64,000 bases of DNA, taken from positions 1,844,976 through 1,908,975 of the forward strand of contig NZ_CP011514.1 in the NCBI RefSeq assembly GCF_001653795.1. The letters are read 5' to 3'. This document shows, piece after piece, positions 24,572-32,530 of the stretch (positions are counted from its first letter, which is position 1; each line of letters opens with the position of its first letter). The notes under the pieces are model-generated. The model was not told the DNA's origin, searched no databases, and saw nothing but the letters and a program-made list of their open reading frames with translations. The position numbers and the translations under genes were made by a program. The stretch is from Mitsuaria sp. 7 (GTDB taxonomy: Bacteria > Pseudomonadota > Gammaproteobacteria > Burkholderiales > Burkholderiaceae_C).

Positions 24572-25885
24572 ATGTCAGGTCCATCCGACCCGGGCTTTGA
24601 TACCTTGGCGCTACACGCCGGGGCCGCGCCCGATCCCACCACCGGCGCCCGCGCGGTGCCGCTGCATCTGACGACCTCGTTCGTGTTCGAGAGCGCCGAG
24701 CAGGCCGCGGGCCTGTTCAACATGGAGCGCAGCGGCCATGTGTATTCGCGGCTGTCGAACCCGACGACCGCGGTGCTGGAGGAACGCATCGCCGCGCTGG
24801 ACGGCGGCATCGGCGGCCTGGCCACGGCCAGCGGGCAGGCCGCGTTGCACCTGGCGATCGCGACGATCGCGGCGGCGGGCGACCACATCGTGGCGTCGAG
24901 CGCGCTGTACGGCGGCTCGCACAATCTGCTGCACTACACGCTCAAGCGCTTCGGCATCGAGACGACCTTCGTGCGGCCCGGCGACCTGGATGCGTGGCGC
25001 GCGGCGATCCGCCCCCAGACGAAGCTGCTGCTGGGCGAGAGCCTCGGCAATCCCGGGCTGGACGTGCTGGACATTCCATCGATCGCACAGATCGCGCATG
25101 ACGCGCATCGGCCGCTGCTGGTCGACGCGACCTTCGCGACACCCTACCTGCAGCAGCCGATCGCGCTGGGGGCGGACCTGGTCTATCACTCGGCCACCAA
25201 GTTCCTGTGCGGCCACGGGACCGTGGTGGGCGGACTGCTGGTCGACGGCGGCCGATTCGACTGGGACCGCACGCATTCGGCGAGCGGTGAGCGCCGCCGC
25301 TTCGCCGAGCTGTGCGAGCCGTACGACGGCTTCCACGGCATGGTGTTCTCGGAAGAAAGCACCGTCGGCGCCTTCCTGCTGCGCGCGCGCCGCGAGGGCC
25401 TGCGCGACTTCGGCGCCTGCATGAGCCCGCACACCGCGTGGCTGATCCTGCAGGGCATCGAGACGCTGCCGCTGCGGATGCAGCGCCACGTGAGCAACGC
25501 GCAGAAGATCGCGGAGTTCCTCGAGGCGCAGGACATCGTCGAGCGCGTGAACTACCCGGGCCTGGCTTCGCATCGCGACCATGCGCTGGCGCAGAAGCTG
25601 CTGCCCAAGGGCAGCGGCGCGGTGTTCAGCTTCGACCTGAAGGGCGGGCGCGAACCGGGCCGGCGCTTCATCGAATCGCTGCGGCTGTTCTCGCATCTGG
25701 CGAACGTGGGCGACGCCCGCTCGCTGGTGATCCATCCGGCGTCGACGACGCATTTCCGCATGGACGACGCGGCGCTCGCGGCGTCGGGCATCCGTGCGGG
25801 GACGATCCGCCTGTCGATCGGATTGGAAGATCCCGACGACCTGATCGCCGATCTGAAGACCGCGTTGAAGGTGGCGTCGAAATGA
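24572..25885 (+). CDS. metY: O-acetylhomoserine sulfhydrylase-like PLP enzyme
   Basis: A 437-residue Cys/Met-metabolism PLP enzyme that would make homocysteine from O-acetylhomoserine and sulfide. The opening FDTLALHAG and HLTTSFVFESAEQAAGLF are typical of MetY, as is VYSRLSNPTTAVLEERIAALDGG. The PLP lysine is K210 in YHSATKFLCGHG. O-succinylhomoserine use (MetZ) cannot be excluded. The stop overlaps the following ATG in an ATGA junction, so the two are translationally coupled. GGAGA lies before the ATG. Confidence 0.9.
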   Translation: MSGPSDPGFDTLALHAGAAPDPTTGARAVPLHLTTSFVFESAEQAAGLFNMERSGHVYSRLSNPTTAVLEERIAALDGGIGGLATASGQAALHLAIATIAAAGDHIVASSALYGGSHNLLHYTLKRFGIETTFVRPGDLDAWRAAIRPQTKLLLGESLGNPGLDVLDIPSIAQIAHDAHRPLLVDATFATPYLQQPIALGADLVYHSATKFLCGHGTVVGGLLVDGGRFDWDRTHSASGERRRFAELCEPYDGFHGMVFSEESTVGAFLLRARREGLRDFGACMSPHTAWLILQGIETLPLRMQRHVSNAQKIAEFLEAQDIVERVNYPGLASHRDHALAQKLLPKGSGAVFSFDLKGGREPGRRFIESLRLFSHLANVGDARSLVIHPASTTHFRMDDAALAASGIRAGTIRLSIGLEDPDDLIADLKTALKVASK

Positions 25886-26712
25886 GCGCGAAGAAACTCG
25901 GCATCCAAGGTCGCGCCGCCTATGTGTACACCGGCGGCAAGCGCTTCGACGCGGCCCTGCCCTGCGTCGTGTTCATCCACGGCGCCTTGCACGACCACAG
26001 CGTGTGGACGCTGCTGGCGCGCCATTTCGCCCATCACGGGCGCAGCGTGCTGGCGGTCGACCTGCCCGGGCATGGGCGCAGCGAGGGCCCCGCGCTGGGA
26101 GACGTGGAGGCGCTCGGCGACTGGATCAACGAGGTGCTCGACGCCGCCGGCGTGAATGCCGAAGGCTCGGTGTCGCTGGTCGGACACTCGATGGGATCGC
26201 TGATCGCGCTCGAAGCCGCGGCGCGGCGACCGGCGCGCGTGTCGCGGCTGGTCATGGTCGGCACCGCGTGGCCGATGAAGGTGTCGGACGCGCTGCTGAG
26301 CACCTCGCGCGAACGGCCGCGCGCAGCGATGGCGATGGTCAACGCGTTCTCGCATTCGACGACGGCCGGCAAGCCGTCGTATCCGGGACCGGGCGCATGG
26401 ATGCACGGCGGCAACCTGGCGTTGATGGAGCGCATGCAGGACCGCTACGGCGAACACGGCAACCTCTTCGAGCACGACTTCCTGGTCTGCGATCGCTACC
26501 AGGGCGCGCCGGAGGCTGTCGCGAAGGTGACCGCAGCCGGCATCCGCACTGAGATGATCCTCGGCGCGAAGGACGCGATGACGCCCCCCAAAGCCGCGAA
26601 GCCGTTGGCCGAGATGTCGGGCGCGCGCGTGACGACCCTGCCGGCCGGGCATTCACTGATGACCGAGGCGCCAGAGGAGATGTTGAATGCACTGAAGGCG
26701 GCGCTCGGCTGA
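25882..26712 (+). CDS. alpha/beta-hydrolase, co-translated with metY
   Basis: A 276-residue hydrolase. Oxyanion-hole motif FIHGALHDHS, nucleophile Ser103 in GHSMGS, and catalytic acid and His in the C-terminal third (LGAKDAMTP and LPAGHSLMTEAPEE). It shares ATGA with metY, which is unusual and hints at a thioester or ester substrate linked to sulfur or acyl-homoserine chemistry; that is inference. Sequence type is that of generic carboxylesterases or lactonases. Confidence 0.87.
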   Translation: MSAKKLGIQGRAAYVYTGGKRFDAALPCVVFIHGALHDHSVWTLLARHFAHHGRSVLAVDLPGHGRSEGPALGDVEALGDWINEVLDAAGVNAEGSVSLVGHSMGSLIALEAAARRPARVSRLVMVGTAWPMKVSDALLSTSRERPRAAMAMVNAFSHSTTAGKPSYPGPGAWMHGGNLALMERMQDRYGEHGNLFEHDFLVCDRYQGAPEAVAKVTAAGIRTEMILGAKDAMTPPKAAKPLAEMSGARVTTLPAGHSLMTEAPEEMLNALKAALG

Positions 26713-26775
26713 GCGCCCTACGGTGACGCCCTCAGCCAAGCAGACGGTCCGTGAGGGCCGCGCCAGGAGACGACC

Positions 26776-27135
26776 ATGAGCACCAGCCCCCTGCCCCACG
26801 CGCCCGAGGAATCGGACGCCGGCGTCGACCGCGTGAAAGCGATGCGCAGCTTCGCCGAGTTCTATCCCTTCTACCTCGGCGAGCACCGCAACCGGACCTG
26901 CCGGCGGCTGCACTTCGTCGGCTCGACGCTGGGGCTGCTGTGCCTGGCCTACGCGCTGGTCACGCAGACGTGGAGCTTCCTGCTGATCGGGCTGCTGTGC
27001 GGATACGCCTTCGCGTGGATCGGGCACTTCGGCTTCGAGAAGAACAAACCCGCGTCGTTCAAGCGCCCGCTGTACAGCTTCATGGGTGATTGGGTCATGT
27101 ACAAGGACATCTGGGTCGGGAAAATTCGCTTCTGA
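26776..27135 (+). CDS. DUF962/Mpo1-like membrane protein
   Basis: A 119-residue protein with two hydrophobic segments. Family landmarks are FAEFYPFYLGEHRNRTCRRLHFVGS, WIGHFGFEKNKPASF and the ending YSFMGDWVMYKDIWVGK. Yeast Mpo1 is an Fe-dependent dioxygenase for 2-hydroxy fatty acids and the His pairs (GEHRNR..RRLHF and WIGHF) fit its ligands. Here the final residues are IRF, while the duplicated 3' fragment at 27984-28082 ends SKF. The original end was probably replaced during duplication. Confidence 0.88.
   Translation: MSTSPLPHAPEESDAGVDRVKAMRSFAEFYPFYLGEHRNRTCRRLHFVGSTLGLLCLAYALVTQTWSFLLIGLLCGYAFAWIGHFGFEKNKPASFKRPLYSFMGDWVMYKDIWVGKIRF
27037..27122 (+). repeat. 86-bp perfect direct repeat, copy 1 (within DUF962 gene)
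   Basis: Identical to 27984-28069, 947 bp away. Downstream of the identity both copies read into related but diverged leaders of two paralogous genes. Confidence 0.9.
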
Positions 27136-27246
27136 ATCATTTCCGGCGAACCCCCGCCGATTTGCACATGACATATCCATCCTGGCACCTCGACTGGCAA
27201 TTCCGCAGCCGGGGATTCGAGTTCGCGACAATCAGGATGCGATGCA

Positions 27247-27936
27247 ATGAACCCAACAGCCCACTCTGTCGGCACGGCCTCCGGCGTTTCCGGCACCTCG
27301 TTCGATTCACCAATCCACGAATTTCAACGCCTGTTGGATGAGGTGGAAAAACTACCTTCAGACACGCAGATGCCAAAGCTGAAGGAGCTGGGGAATCTGG
27401 CGCACCGCCTCCCCTTCAGCCCGCAAGGTCACGACCTCATTCACAAATACAACTCCCTTGCTCTCGAGGGCCCTGCCGGCGATGAGGTCAGAGCGGGAGG
27501 AAACGTGAAAGACATCGCCAAACGATATGGCATCTCCGATGTCAGTTGCCGACGTGCGCTAGGAGCACCTGATGTCGTTTTCGAAACCGACTATGACTAT
27601 GGCCCCAGCTCCGGGCTCTCCCGATTAGAACAACTTGCTGTCGAAGGCATGGCGGCACAGGAAGTCGCAGACGGCGCAAACCCACAGGACGTTGCCCACA
27701 AATTCGGTGTGGGGCTTGATGATGTTGCAATTTTTACGCTGTACGACATCGCTGTCACTGGCCCCGGAAAGAAGTCCATCGAAGGGGGAATGAGCGCGGA
27801 AGAGGTCAGGACCCGGTTTGGCCTTCCTAAGTTCTGCGGTCCAACTTATAAACTGGAGGAGTTTGAGGCGGAGTACTTGAAAAGGATCAATGCCAAGCCG
27901 TCTGCGTCAACGCACGTTGGCAAGCGTCCCTACTAG
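27247..27936 (+). CDS. low-GC repeat-helix protein A
   Basis: A 229-residue protein, paralogue of 28191-28916. Three related units: GPAGDEVRAGGNVKDIAKRY, AAQEVADGANPQDVAHKFGV and GGMSAEEVRTRFGL. Each ends (V/I)A.(R/K)(Y/F)G(I/V/L), a pattern like a helix-turn-helix or short helical repeat. No signal peptide or membrane segment. GC content and codon choice are visibly lower than the neighbours, suggesting acquisition by transfer. It lies between the DUF962 gene and the DUF962 3' fragment. Function unknown; an effector or antitoxin-like role is possible but unsupported. Confidence 0.7.
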   Translation: MNPTAHSVGTASGVSGTSFDSPIHEFQRLLDEVEKLPSDTQMPKLKELGNLAHRLPFSPQGHDLIHKYNSLALEGPAGDEVRAGGNVKDIAKRYGISDVSCRRALGAPDVVFETDYDYGPSSGLSRLEQLAVEGMAAQEVADGANPQDVAHKFGVGLDDVAIFTLYDIAVTGPGKKSIEGGMSAEEVRTRFGLPKFCGPTYKLEEFEAEYLKRINAKPSASTHVGKRPY

Positions 27937-27983
27937 ATCTTTATATCGGTGCAGTGGTCTCCCCTGAACCTCTGACAATTCAC

Positions 27984-28082
27984 GAGAAGAACAAACCCGC
28001 GTCGTTCAAGCGCCCGCTGTACAGCTTCATGGGTGATTGGGTCATGTACAAGGACATCTGGGTCGGGAAGAGCAAGTTCTGA
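27984..28082 (+). pseudogene. duplicated 3' fragment of the DUF962 gene
   Basis: The first 86 bp are identical to 27037-27122, then a short diverged part encodes GKSKF and a stop. It lacks the first 86 codons and has no start signal, so it is a remnant. It marks the boundary of a tandem duplication that includes the downstream gene. Confidence 0.9.
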
Positions 28083-28190
28083 ACCGTCTCCGCGAACTCC
28101 TGTTGATTCGAACATCACAGATCCGTCTCGCCGTCCCACCCGCCAAACTGGTAGTCGTGGGACTTCCATTCATAAGAATCGGGACACCCT

Positions 28191-28916
28191 GTGATGAAAA
28201 CAGCAATCCTCTCCGGAGCCACGGATTACAGCAATGCGGGCAGTTCAGTTGATCCATTCACCACGGACTTTCAACGGCTGTTGGTCGAGGTCGCGAAATT
28301 CGCCCTCGGGAATCAAGTGGAGAAGCTTCGTGAAATGGGTGCACAGACGCACCGGTTGCCCGACGACACGCTCGGGCACTCCCTACTCGACAAGTACAAC
28401 ACCATCGCCTGCGAAGGCCCCGCAGGTGAAGAAGTGAGGAACGGCGGAAATGTCAAAGAGGTCGCCGGCAGGTATGGCCTCACTGAGCAGGCGTGTTTCC
28501 TTGCCCACGGTTTCTTCGGGGCATTGGAAACGAACTTGGGCGTCACCGACGACTCTGTCTTGGTTGATGAGCCGGACTACGGTCCCCGATCAGGCGTGAC
28601 ACGTCTGGAAGAGATTGCCGTTGGTGCAGTGGCTGGCAAGGAAGTGGCGGACGGCGCCAACCTCCTTCAGGTTGCCCACAAATACGGCATTCGAGTCGAT
28701 GGCAATCCCTTTGCTCGCTTGGCGCGCATCGCCGTCCAGGGGCCTGGGCGAAAAGCCGTCCTTGCCGGAGGTCGCGCGGCTGACTTCCTGGCCAGCAACG
28801 GCATCTCCAAGCTCTGGGACTGCGGCCGGGATCTGATCGCGTTCGAGAAGGAACATCTGAAGAGGCTCCAGCCGCAGGCGCAGGCATCAACGCAAGCCGG
28901 CAAGGTCCCCGACTAG
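28191..28916 (+). CDS. low-GC repeat-helix protein B (paralogue of A)
   Basis: A 241-residue protein (GTG at 28191 or ATG at 28194) that aligns along its length with protein A. Shared landmarks are FTTDFQRLLVEVAKF, LLDKYNTIACEGPAGEEV and NGGNVKEVAGRYGL, then KEVADGANLLQVAHKYGI and the ending FEKEHLKRL. B is longer by an acidic insert near residues 115-130. The third unit has decayed (AADFLASNGIS). Leaders of A and B also align after the DUF962 stop. The 3' end overlaps the convergent NmrA-like gene by 30 bp. Confidence 0.7.
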   Translation: MMKTAILSGATDYSNAGSSVDPFTTDFQRLLVEVAKFALGNQVEKLREMGAQTHRLPDDTLGHSLLDKYNTIACEGPAGEEVRNGGNVKEVAGRYGLTEQACFLAHGFFGALETNLGVTDDSVLVDEPDYGPRSGVTRLEEIAVGAVAGKEVADGANLLQVAHKYGIRVDGNPFARLARIAVQGPGRKAVLAGGRAADFLASNGISKLWDCGRDLIAFEKEHLKRLQPQAQASTQAGKVPD

Positions 28917-29756
28917 GTCCTCATAGCTGCGAAGTGGCCGGCCGAGCAGTGTTTCCAGGCGCTGCGCTGTTCCCACCGATGGCTTCATGCCGTGCTGCTG
29001 TATGCGCGCCATCATCAACCGCATGTCATAGGCCATCCAGGACGGCGCCGCATTGGCGAGCTGTGCTTCGAAGGCAGCCAGGTCATCGCCGCCGTAACGG
29101 ATCTCCCGCTGCAGCACGCGGCTCCAGGTCTCGGCCGCCGATGCTCCCGTCAGTGCTTCCGGACCGACGACATCGAACACCTCGCGCGGCAGCGGTCCCG
29201 GCGCAGCATCACGCCGCAGCAGTTCCGCGACGGCGACATCCGCCAGATCGCGCGTGTCGATCATCGCCACGCCCGCGTCGCCGATGGGCATCGGATAGAC
29301 GCCGTAGCCCTCGATCACCGATTGCACCTGCTGATCGTTCTGCATGAAGTAGGCCGGGCGCAGCACCGTCGCGGGCAGGTCCAGGCTCTCGATCATCCGC
29401 TCCACCGTGTGCTTGCCGGTGAAGTGCGGCACGTCGGTGAACTGGTCCGCGTGGATCACGGACAGGTAGACGATGCGCTCGATGCCGGCCTCGCGGGCCA
29501 GGCTCAGCGTCTGCAGGCCCTGCGTGACTTCGTCCGGCGTGACCGCGTTGAGCAGGAACAGCGTGCGCACGCCCGACAGCGCACGGCGCATCGACGGGAT
29601 GTCGGACATGTCCGCGACGACTTCGGCGACGCCTTCCGGCAGTTGCGCCTTGCCCGACTTGCGGACCAGCGCCTTCACGGAGGCGCCTTGGCGCGACAGA
29701 CCTTGGACGACGAGGGAACCGATGGTGCCGGTGGCACCGGTGACGAGGATGCTCAT
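28887..29756 (-). CDS. NmrA-like NAD(P)-binding protein
   Basis: A 289-residue atypical SDR. The glycine motif GATGTIG follows an immediate start (MSILVTGATGTIGSLVVQGL); no YxxxK catalytic pair is evident, as in NmrA/HSCARG redox sensors. Body motifs LSVIHADQFTDVPHF and LPATVLRPAYFMQN match the QOR2/NmrA group. It is 60 bp downstream of a zinc-less quinone-oxidoreductase gene on the same strand, likely one operon under the divergent LysR regulator. Confidence 0.87.
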   Translation of the reverse strand: MSILVTGATGTIGSLVVQGLSRQGASVKALVRKSGKAQLPEGVAEVVADMSDIPSMRRALSGVRTLFLLNAVTPDEVTQGLQTLSLAREAGIERIVYLSVIHADQFTDVPHFTGKHTVERMIESLDLPATVLRPAYFMQNDQQVQSVIEGYGVYPMPIGDAGVAMIDTRDLADVAVAELLRRDAAPGPLPREVFDVVGPEALTGASAAETWSRVLQREIRYGGDDLAAFEAQLANAAPSWMAYDMRLMMARIQQHGMKPSVGTAQRLETLLGRPLRSYEDLVGDLAGLR

Positions 29757-29816
29757 GGTGGACTCCTTGTGGGAATGGTGGGGTTGGGGAACAGGAACGT
29801 GGTGGCGGGACATTGA

Positions 29817-30749
29817 TCAGGCGTTGAAGTCGACGACCGCCTTGCCGTGGACGCCGCCGTTGCGGTGGCGCTCGATGGCGGCGGGCAACTCGGCGAAGGG
29901 CACGACCTCGCCGACGCGGGTCTGCAGTTCGCCGCGGGCGACCTGCTGCGCCAGGTGCTCCAGCAGCTTGGCGTCGGGCTTCATGACGAACCACAGACCG
30001 CGCAGGCCGGAGGGCGTGCTCGCGAGGATCCCGGGCGACGAGGTGCCGACGACGACGCCGGTCCGGGACAAGACCTGCCACGTGCGGTCGAGGACGTCGC
30101 CGCCGACGTAGTCGAGGACCAGGTCGATGTCGCGGACGACCGATTCGAAGCGCTCGGTCCGGTAGTCGATGACCTGATCGGCACCGAGCGCGCGGACGGC
30201 CTCGATGTCATCGCTCGAAGCGGTCGCGATGACGTGCGCCCCGGCACGCTTGGCGAACTGCACCGCGAAGCGCCCCAGTCCGCCGGCCGCGCCGTGGACC
30301 AGCACGCGCTGGGACGGCCAGATCGGGCCGGCGAAATGCAGGCTCTGCCAAGCCGCCAGCACCGCGACAGGCAGCGACGCGGCGGTCAGGTCGTCCAGCG
30401 ATTCTGGCGTCGGCGCGAGATTGGCTTCGTTCACCGCCACGAGTTCGGCGTAGGCGCCAAGGCCGCCTAGCGGTCCCATCACGCGGTCGCCGACCTGGAA
30501 GCGCGAGGCGCCCGGCCCGACCGCCTCCACGACGCCGGCCAGTTCGATGCCCAGCACCGCGGGCAAGGCGATCGGGAAAGCGTCGCGGACGTAGCCCTCA
30601 CGGACCTTCCAATCGAGGGCGTTGAGCCCGGCGGCGCGCACGCGCACCAGGACTTGGCCGGCCTGGGCGACCGGGGCGGCGATGGTGGAGATCGTGGCGG
30701 CATCGGCGCCGCCGTAGGCATTCAGGGTCAGGGCTTGCGTAGTGGTCAT
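29817..30749 (-). CDS. MDR-family NADP-dependent quinone oxidoreductase
   Basis: A 310-residue medium-chain dehydrogenase of the zinc-free quinone-reductase type. N-terminal GroES-like part with GLNALDWKVREGYV and GIELAGVVEAVGPGASRFQVGD, then a Rossmann domain with VHGAAGGLGRFAVQFAKRAGA. No zinc-ligand Cys cluster is present. It is divergent from a LysR gene 106 bp away and followed by the NmrA-like gene, a common redox-stress arrangement. Confidence 0.9.
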   Translation of the reverse strand: MTTTQALTLNAYGGADAATISTIAAPVAQAGQVLVRVRAAGLNALDWKVREGYVRDAFPIALPAVLGIELAGVVEAVGPGASRFQVGDRVMGPLGGLGAYAELVAVNEANLAPTPESLDDLTAASLPVAVLAAWQSLHFAGPIWPSQRVLVHGAAGGLGRFAVQFAKRAGAHVIATASSDDIEAVRALGADQVIDYRTERFESVVRDIDLVLDYVGGDVLDRTWQVLSRTGVVVGTSSPGILASTPSGLRGLWFVMKPDAKLLEHLAQQVARGELQTRVGEVVPFAELPAAIERHRNGGVHGKAVVDFNA

Positions 30750-30764
30750 GGTTCAGTTCTTTCC

Positions 30765-30780
30765 ATCGGTGGGTTGCGAT
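30765..30780. promoter_or_regulatory. candidate LysR-type operator
   Basis: ATCG-GTGGGTTG-CGAT, an interrupted dyad between the divergent oxidoreductase and LysR genes, close to the T-N11-A shape bound by LysR regulators. Evidence is positional only. Confidence 0.3.
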
Positions 30781-30855
30781 GGATGAACGATAGGCCGTTG
30801 CGTTCCATAAACACAGACGCCAAAATCGATACCGACTGTCTCAATGGTGGAACAC

Positions 30856-31776
30856 ATGGATTTGAACGCACTGGCGGACTTCAATCTGGTCGCGACGCAT
30901 GGCGGCTTCGGACGGGCGAGCCGCGCCAGCCGGCGCTCGAAGGCGACCTTGTCGCGGCGGGTCGCGGATCTGGAAGAGCAGCTCGGGGTGCGGCTCATCG
31001 AGCGCAGTACGAAGGGGCTGGAGCTGACGGAAGCGGGTCAGGCCTTGCTCAGCCGGACGGAAGGTCCGATGAACGAGGTGGCGGAGGCCTTCGCATCCAC
31101 GGTCGAGGGCGCGGACCAGGTGCGGGGGCAGTTGCGCATCGCTGCGCCGCTGCTGTTCTCGCAGTTGGCGATGGGACGGTTGTGCGCCGAGTTCCGCGCG
31201 CTGCACCCCGGACTCACGGTCGACGTCGTCGGGGAAGACCGGGTGGTGAACCTTGTCGATGAGCGGTTCGACGTCGCGATCCGTCCCAATCCGCGGATGG
31301 ACACGGCGCTCGTGGGACGCTGCTTCGCCAAGGACCGGCTGGTGGTCGTCGCGGCGCCGTCGTTCGCGATGCCGGCCACGATCAGGCCGGCCTCCGGCAA
31401 GGCGACATCACGCAGGACTGCGGTGAAGCCTCCTCCCATGGAGGTGCCTGCAGTCGTGAGCACGGCGCGCGAGGGCGATGTCTGGGAGCTCGATGGCGGC
31501 CTGATGCTCGCGCCACGCCCCGTGCTGCGGTTGTCGTCGATGCTGATGGTGCGGGACGCCACGCTCGCCGGCGCAGGGGTCGCGCTGCTGCCTCAATCGA
31601 TCGTCTGGAGCCAGCTCACGCGCGGGGAGCTCGTGCAATGGGGCGCCGTGCCCGGCAAAGAGGTCGAGCTGTGGGTGCTGCACACCTCGCGCCGGCTCGC
31701 GAGTCCGAAGGTCAAGGCCTTCGTGGATTTCATGTGTGCCAGGTATCCGGATGGGGTGCTGACGCTGGCCGGCTGA
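30856..31776 (+). CDS. LysR-family transcriptional regulator
   Basis: A 306-residue regulator. The N-terminal winged helix spans about 1-60 (LVATHGGFGRASRASRRSKATLSRRVADLEEQLGVRLIERSTKGL) and the effector domain follows (RGQLRIAAPLLFSQLAMGRL). A Met four codons upstream (30844) is an alternative start; MDLNALADFN matches the family. It probably controls the divergent oxidoreductase and NmrA-like genes. A central stretch (RPASGKATSRRTAVKPPPMEVP) is unlike typical members, possibly a local variation. Confidence 0.9.
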   Translation: MDLNALADFNLVATHGGFGRASRASRRSKATLSRRVADLEEQLGVRLIERSTKGLELTEAGQALLSRTEGPMNEVAEAFASTVEGADQVRGQLRIAAPLLFSQLAMGRLCAEFRALHPGLTVDVVGEDRVVNLVDERFDVAIRPNPRMDTALVGRCFAKDRLVVVAAPSFAMPATIRPASGKATSRRTAVKPPPMEVPAVVSTAREGDVWELDGGLMLAPRPVLRLSSMLMVRDATLAGAGVALLPQSIVWSQLTRGELVQWGAVPGKEVELWVLHTSRRLASPKVKAFVDFMCARYPDGVLTLAG

Positions 31777-31785
31777 TGTTGCGAT

Positions 31786-31989
31786 CTACTTCAGGTCCAG
31801 ATCCCAGTCCTGCTTCGCTGCCGCTTGGACGTCCTTGAATATGCCATTGAGCTTGACGAGGTTCTCATCCACGAACACCTGCTCATCTTCGTCCACCGAG
31901 TTCTTCGAAACCTGCGCCAAGTGTTGTCGATAAAACTTCAACGCTTCCCACAGGAGGTTGTATTCGCTGACGATGAACCTAGCGGGCAT
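31786..31989 (-). CDS. candidate Tsi2-like immunity/antitoxin protein
   Basis: A 67-residue, probably all-helical acidic protein (LLWEALKFYRQHLAQVSKN then FVDENLVKLNGIFKDVQAAA). AAGGAG six bases upstream fixes the start at 31989. It overlaps the end of the Tse2-like gene by 11 bp, so translation is coupled. Size, helical nature and position match Tsi2 (77 residues, helical hairpin dimer) that neutralises Tse2 in Pseudomonas aeruginosa. Sequence similarity to Tsi2 is weak by eye. GC is lower than the surroundings. Confidence 0.55.
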   Translation of the reverse strand: MPARFIVSEYNLLWEALKFYRQHLAQVSKNSVDEDEQVFVDENLVKLNGIFKDVQAAAKQDWDLDLK

Positions 31990-32428
31990 CTGAATCTCCT
32001 TCACCGATGAGTTGAACTCGGCTGCGGTCCATGCCGAGTTCCTCCAACGCACCGAGGTACTTCTTCAATGGCATCGTCGTGGCCGGCGCGATCATGTAGT
32101 GCCCAGTGTGGTTGAGACGGAGGTCCTTCACCAAAACAAGTTCTGACGGGATCACAGCACCCTTCATGATGCGCCAGACCTTCCGTCCCGGTTGTCGCAT
32201 CACGGGAACGATCGTGTCAAAGGCGGAGAACCCATTGCCGTTGGCGATCACGACCTCCACGCCGTTCTGCACGGACACTGGAACGTCGACCCGCGCGCGC
32301 TCGTCAGTGAACAAGGGCCACTTCCCGTTCCCCATCCGATAGAAGTCTTTCGAGAACTCGGTGACATCGAGGATGTACAGATCCTCGGGAGAGACGATTG
32401 ACTGCGATGCGACAACGACGGAAGACAT
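31979..32428 (-). CDS. Tse2-like toxin (ADP-ribosyltransferase-fold) candidate
   Basis: A 149-residue protein. It shares an ordered set of features with the Tse2 toxin family: NGNGFSAFD (Tse2: GTSVFD), GAVIPSELVLVKD (Tse2: GTDIPPDLKVKQD) and HYMIAPATTMPLKKYLGAL (Tse2: HYTIMPAKPMYREVLMGHL), near residues 60, 90 and 110. Tse2 is a type VI effector that arrests cells when not bound by immunity protein. GGAGGTG upstream selects MSSVVVAS as the start. No secretion genes are in view, so a resident toxin-antitoxin role is equally possible. Confidence 0.62.
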   Translation of the reverse strand: MSSVVVASQSIVSPEDLYILDVTEFSKDFYRMGNGKWPLFTDERARVDVPVSVQNGVEVVIANGNGFSAFDTIVPVMRQPGRKVWRIMKGAVIPSELVLVKDLRLNHTGHYMIAPATTMPLKKYLGALEELGMDRSRVQLIGEGDSDAR

Positions 32429-32530
32429 GGATGGCACCTCCGGGAAGGAAGGCAGCAACTTTGTCTGGCGGCACCGCGATCGTCATTGACCTATCGATGT
32501 GAATGTCGCCGAGTTCATTCCACACAGAAG

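Noticed and set aside
27180..27200. A sigma-54-like promoter (TGGCAC followed by GC) upstream of protein A
   Set aside because: The spacing between GG and GC is one base too long for a -24/-12 promoter and no regulatory site is nearby.
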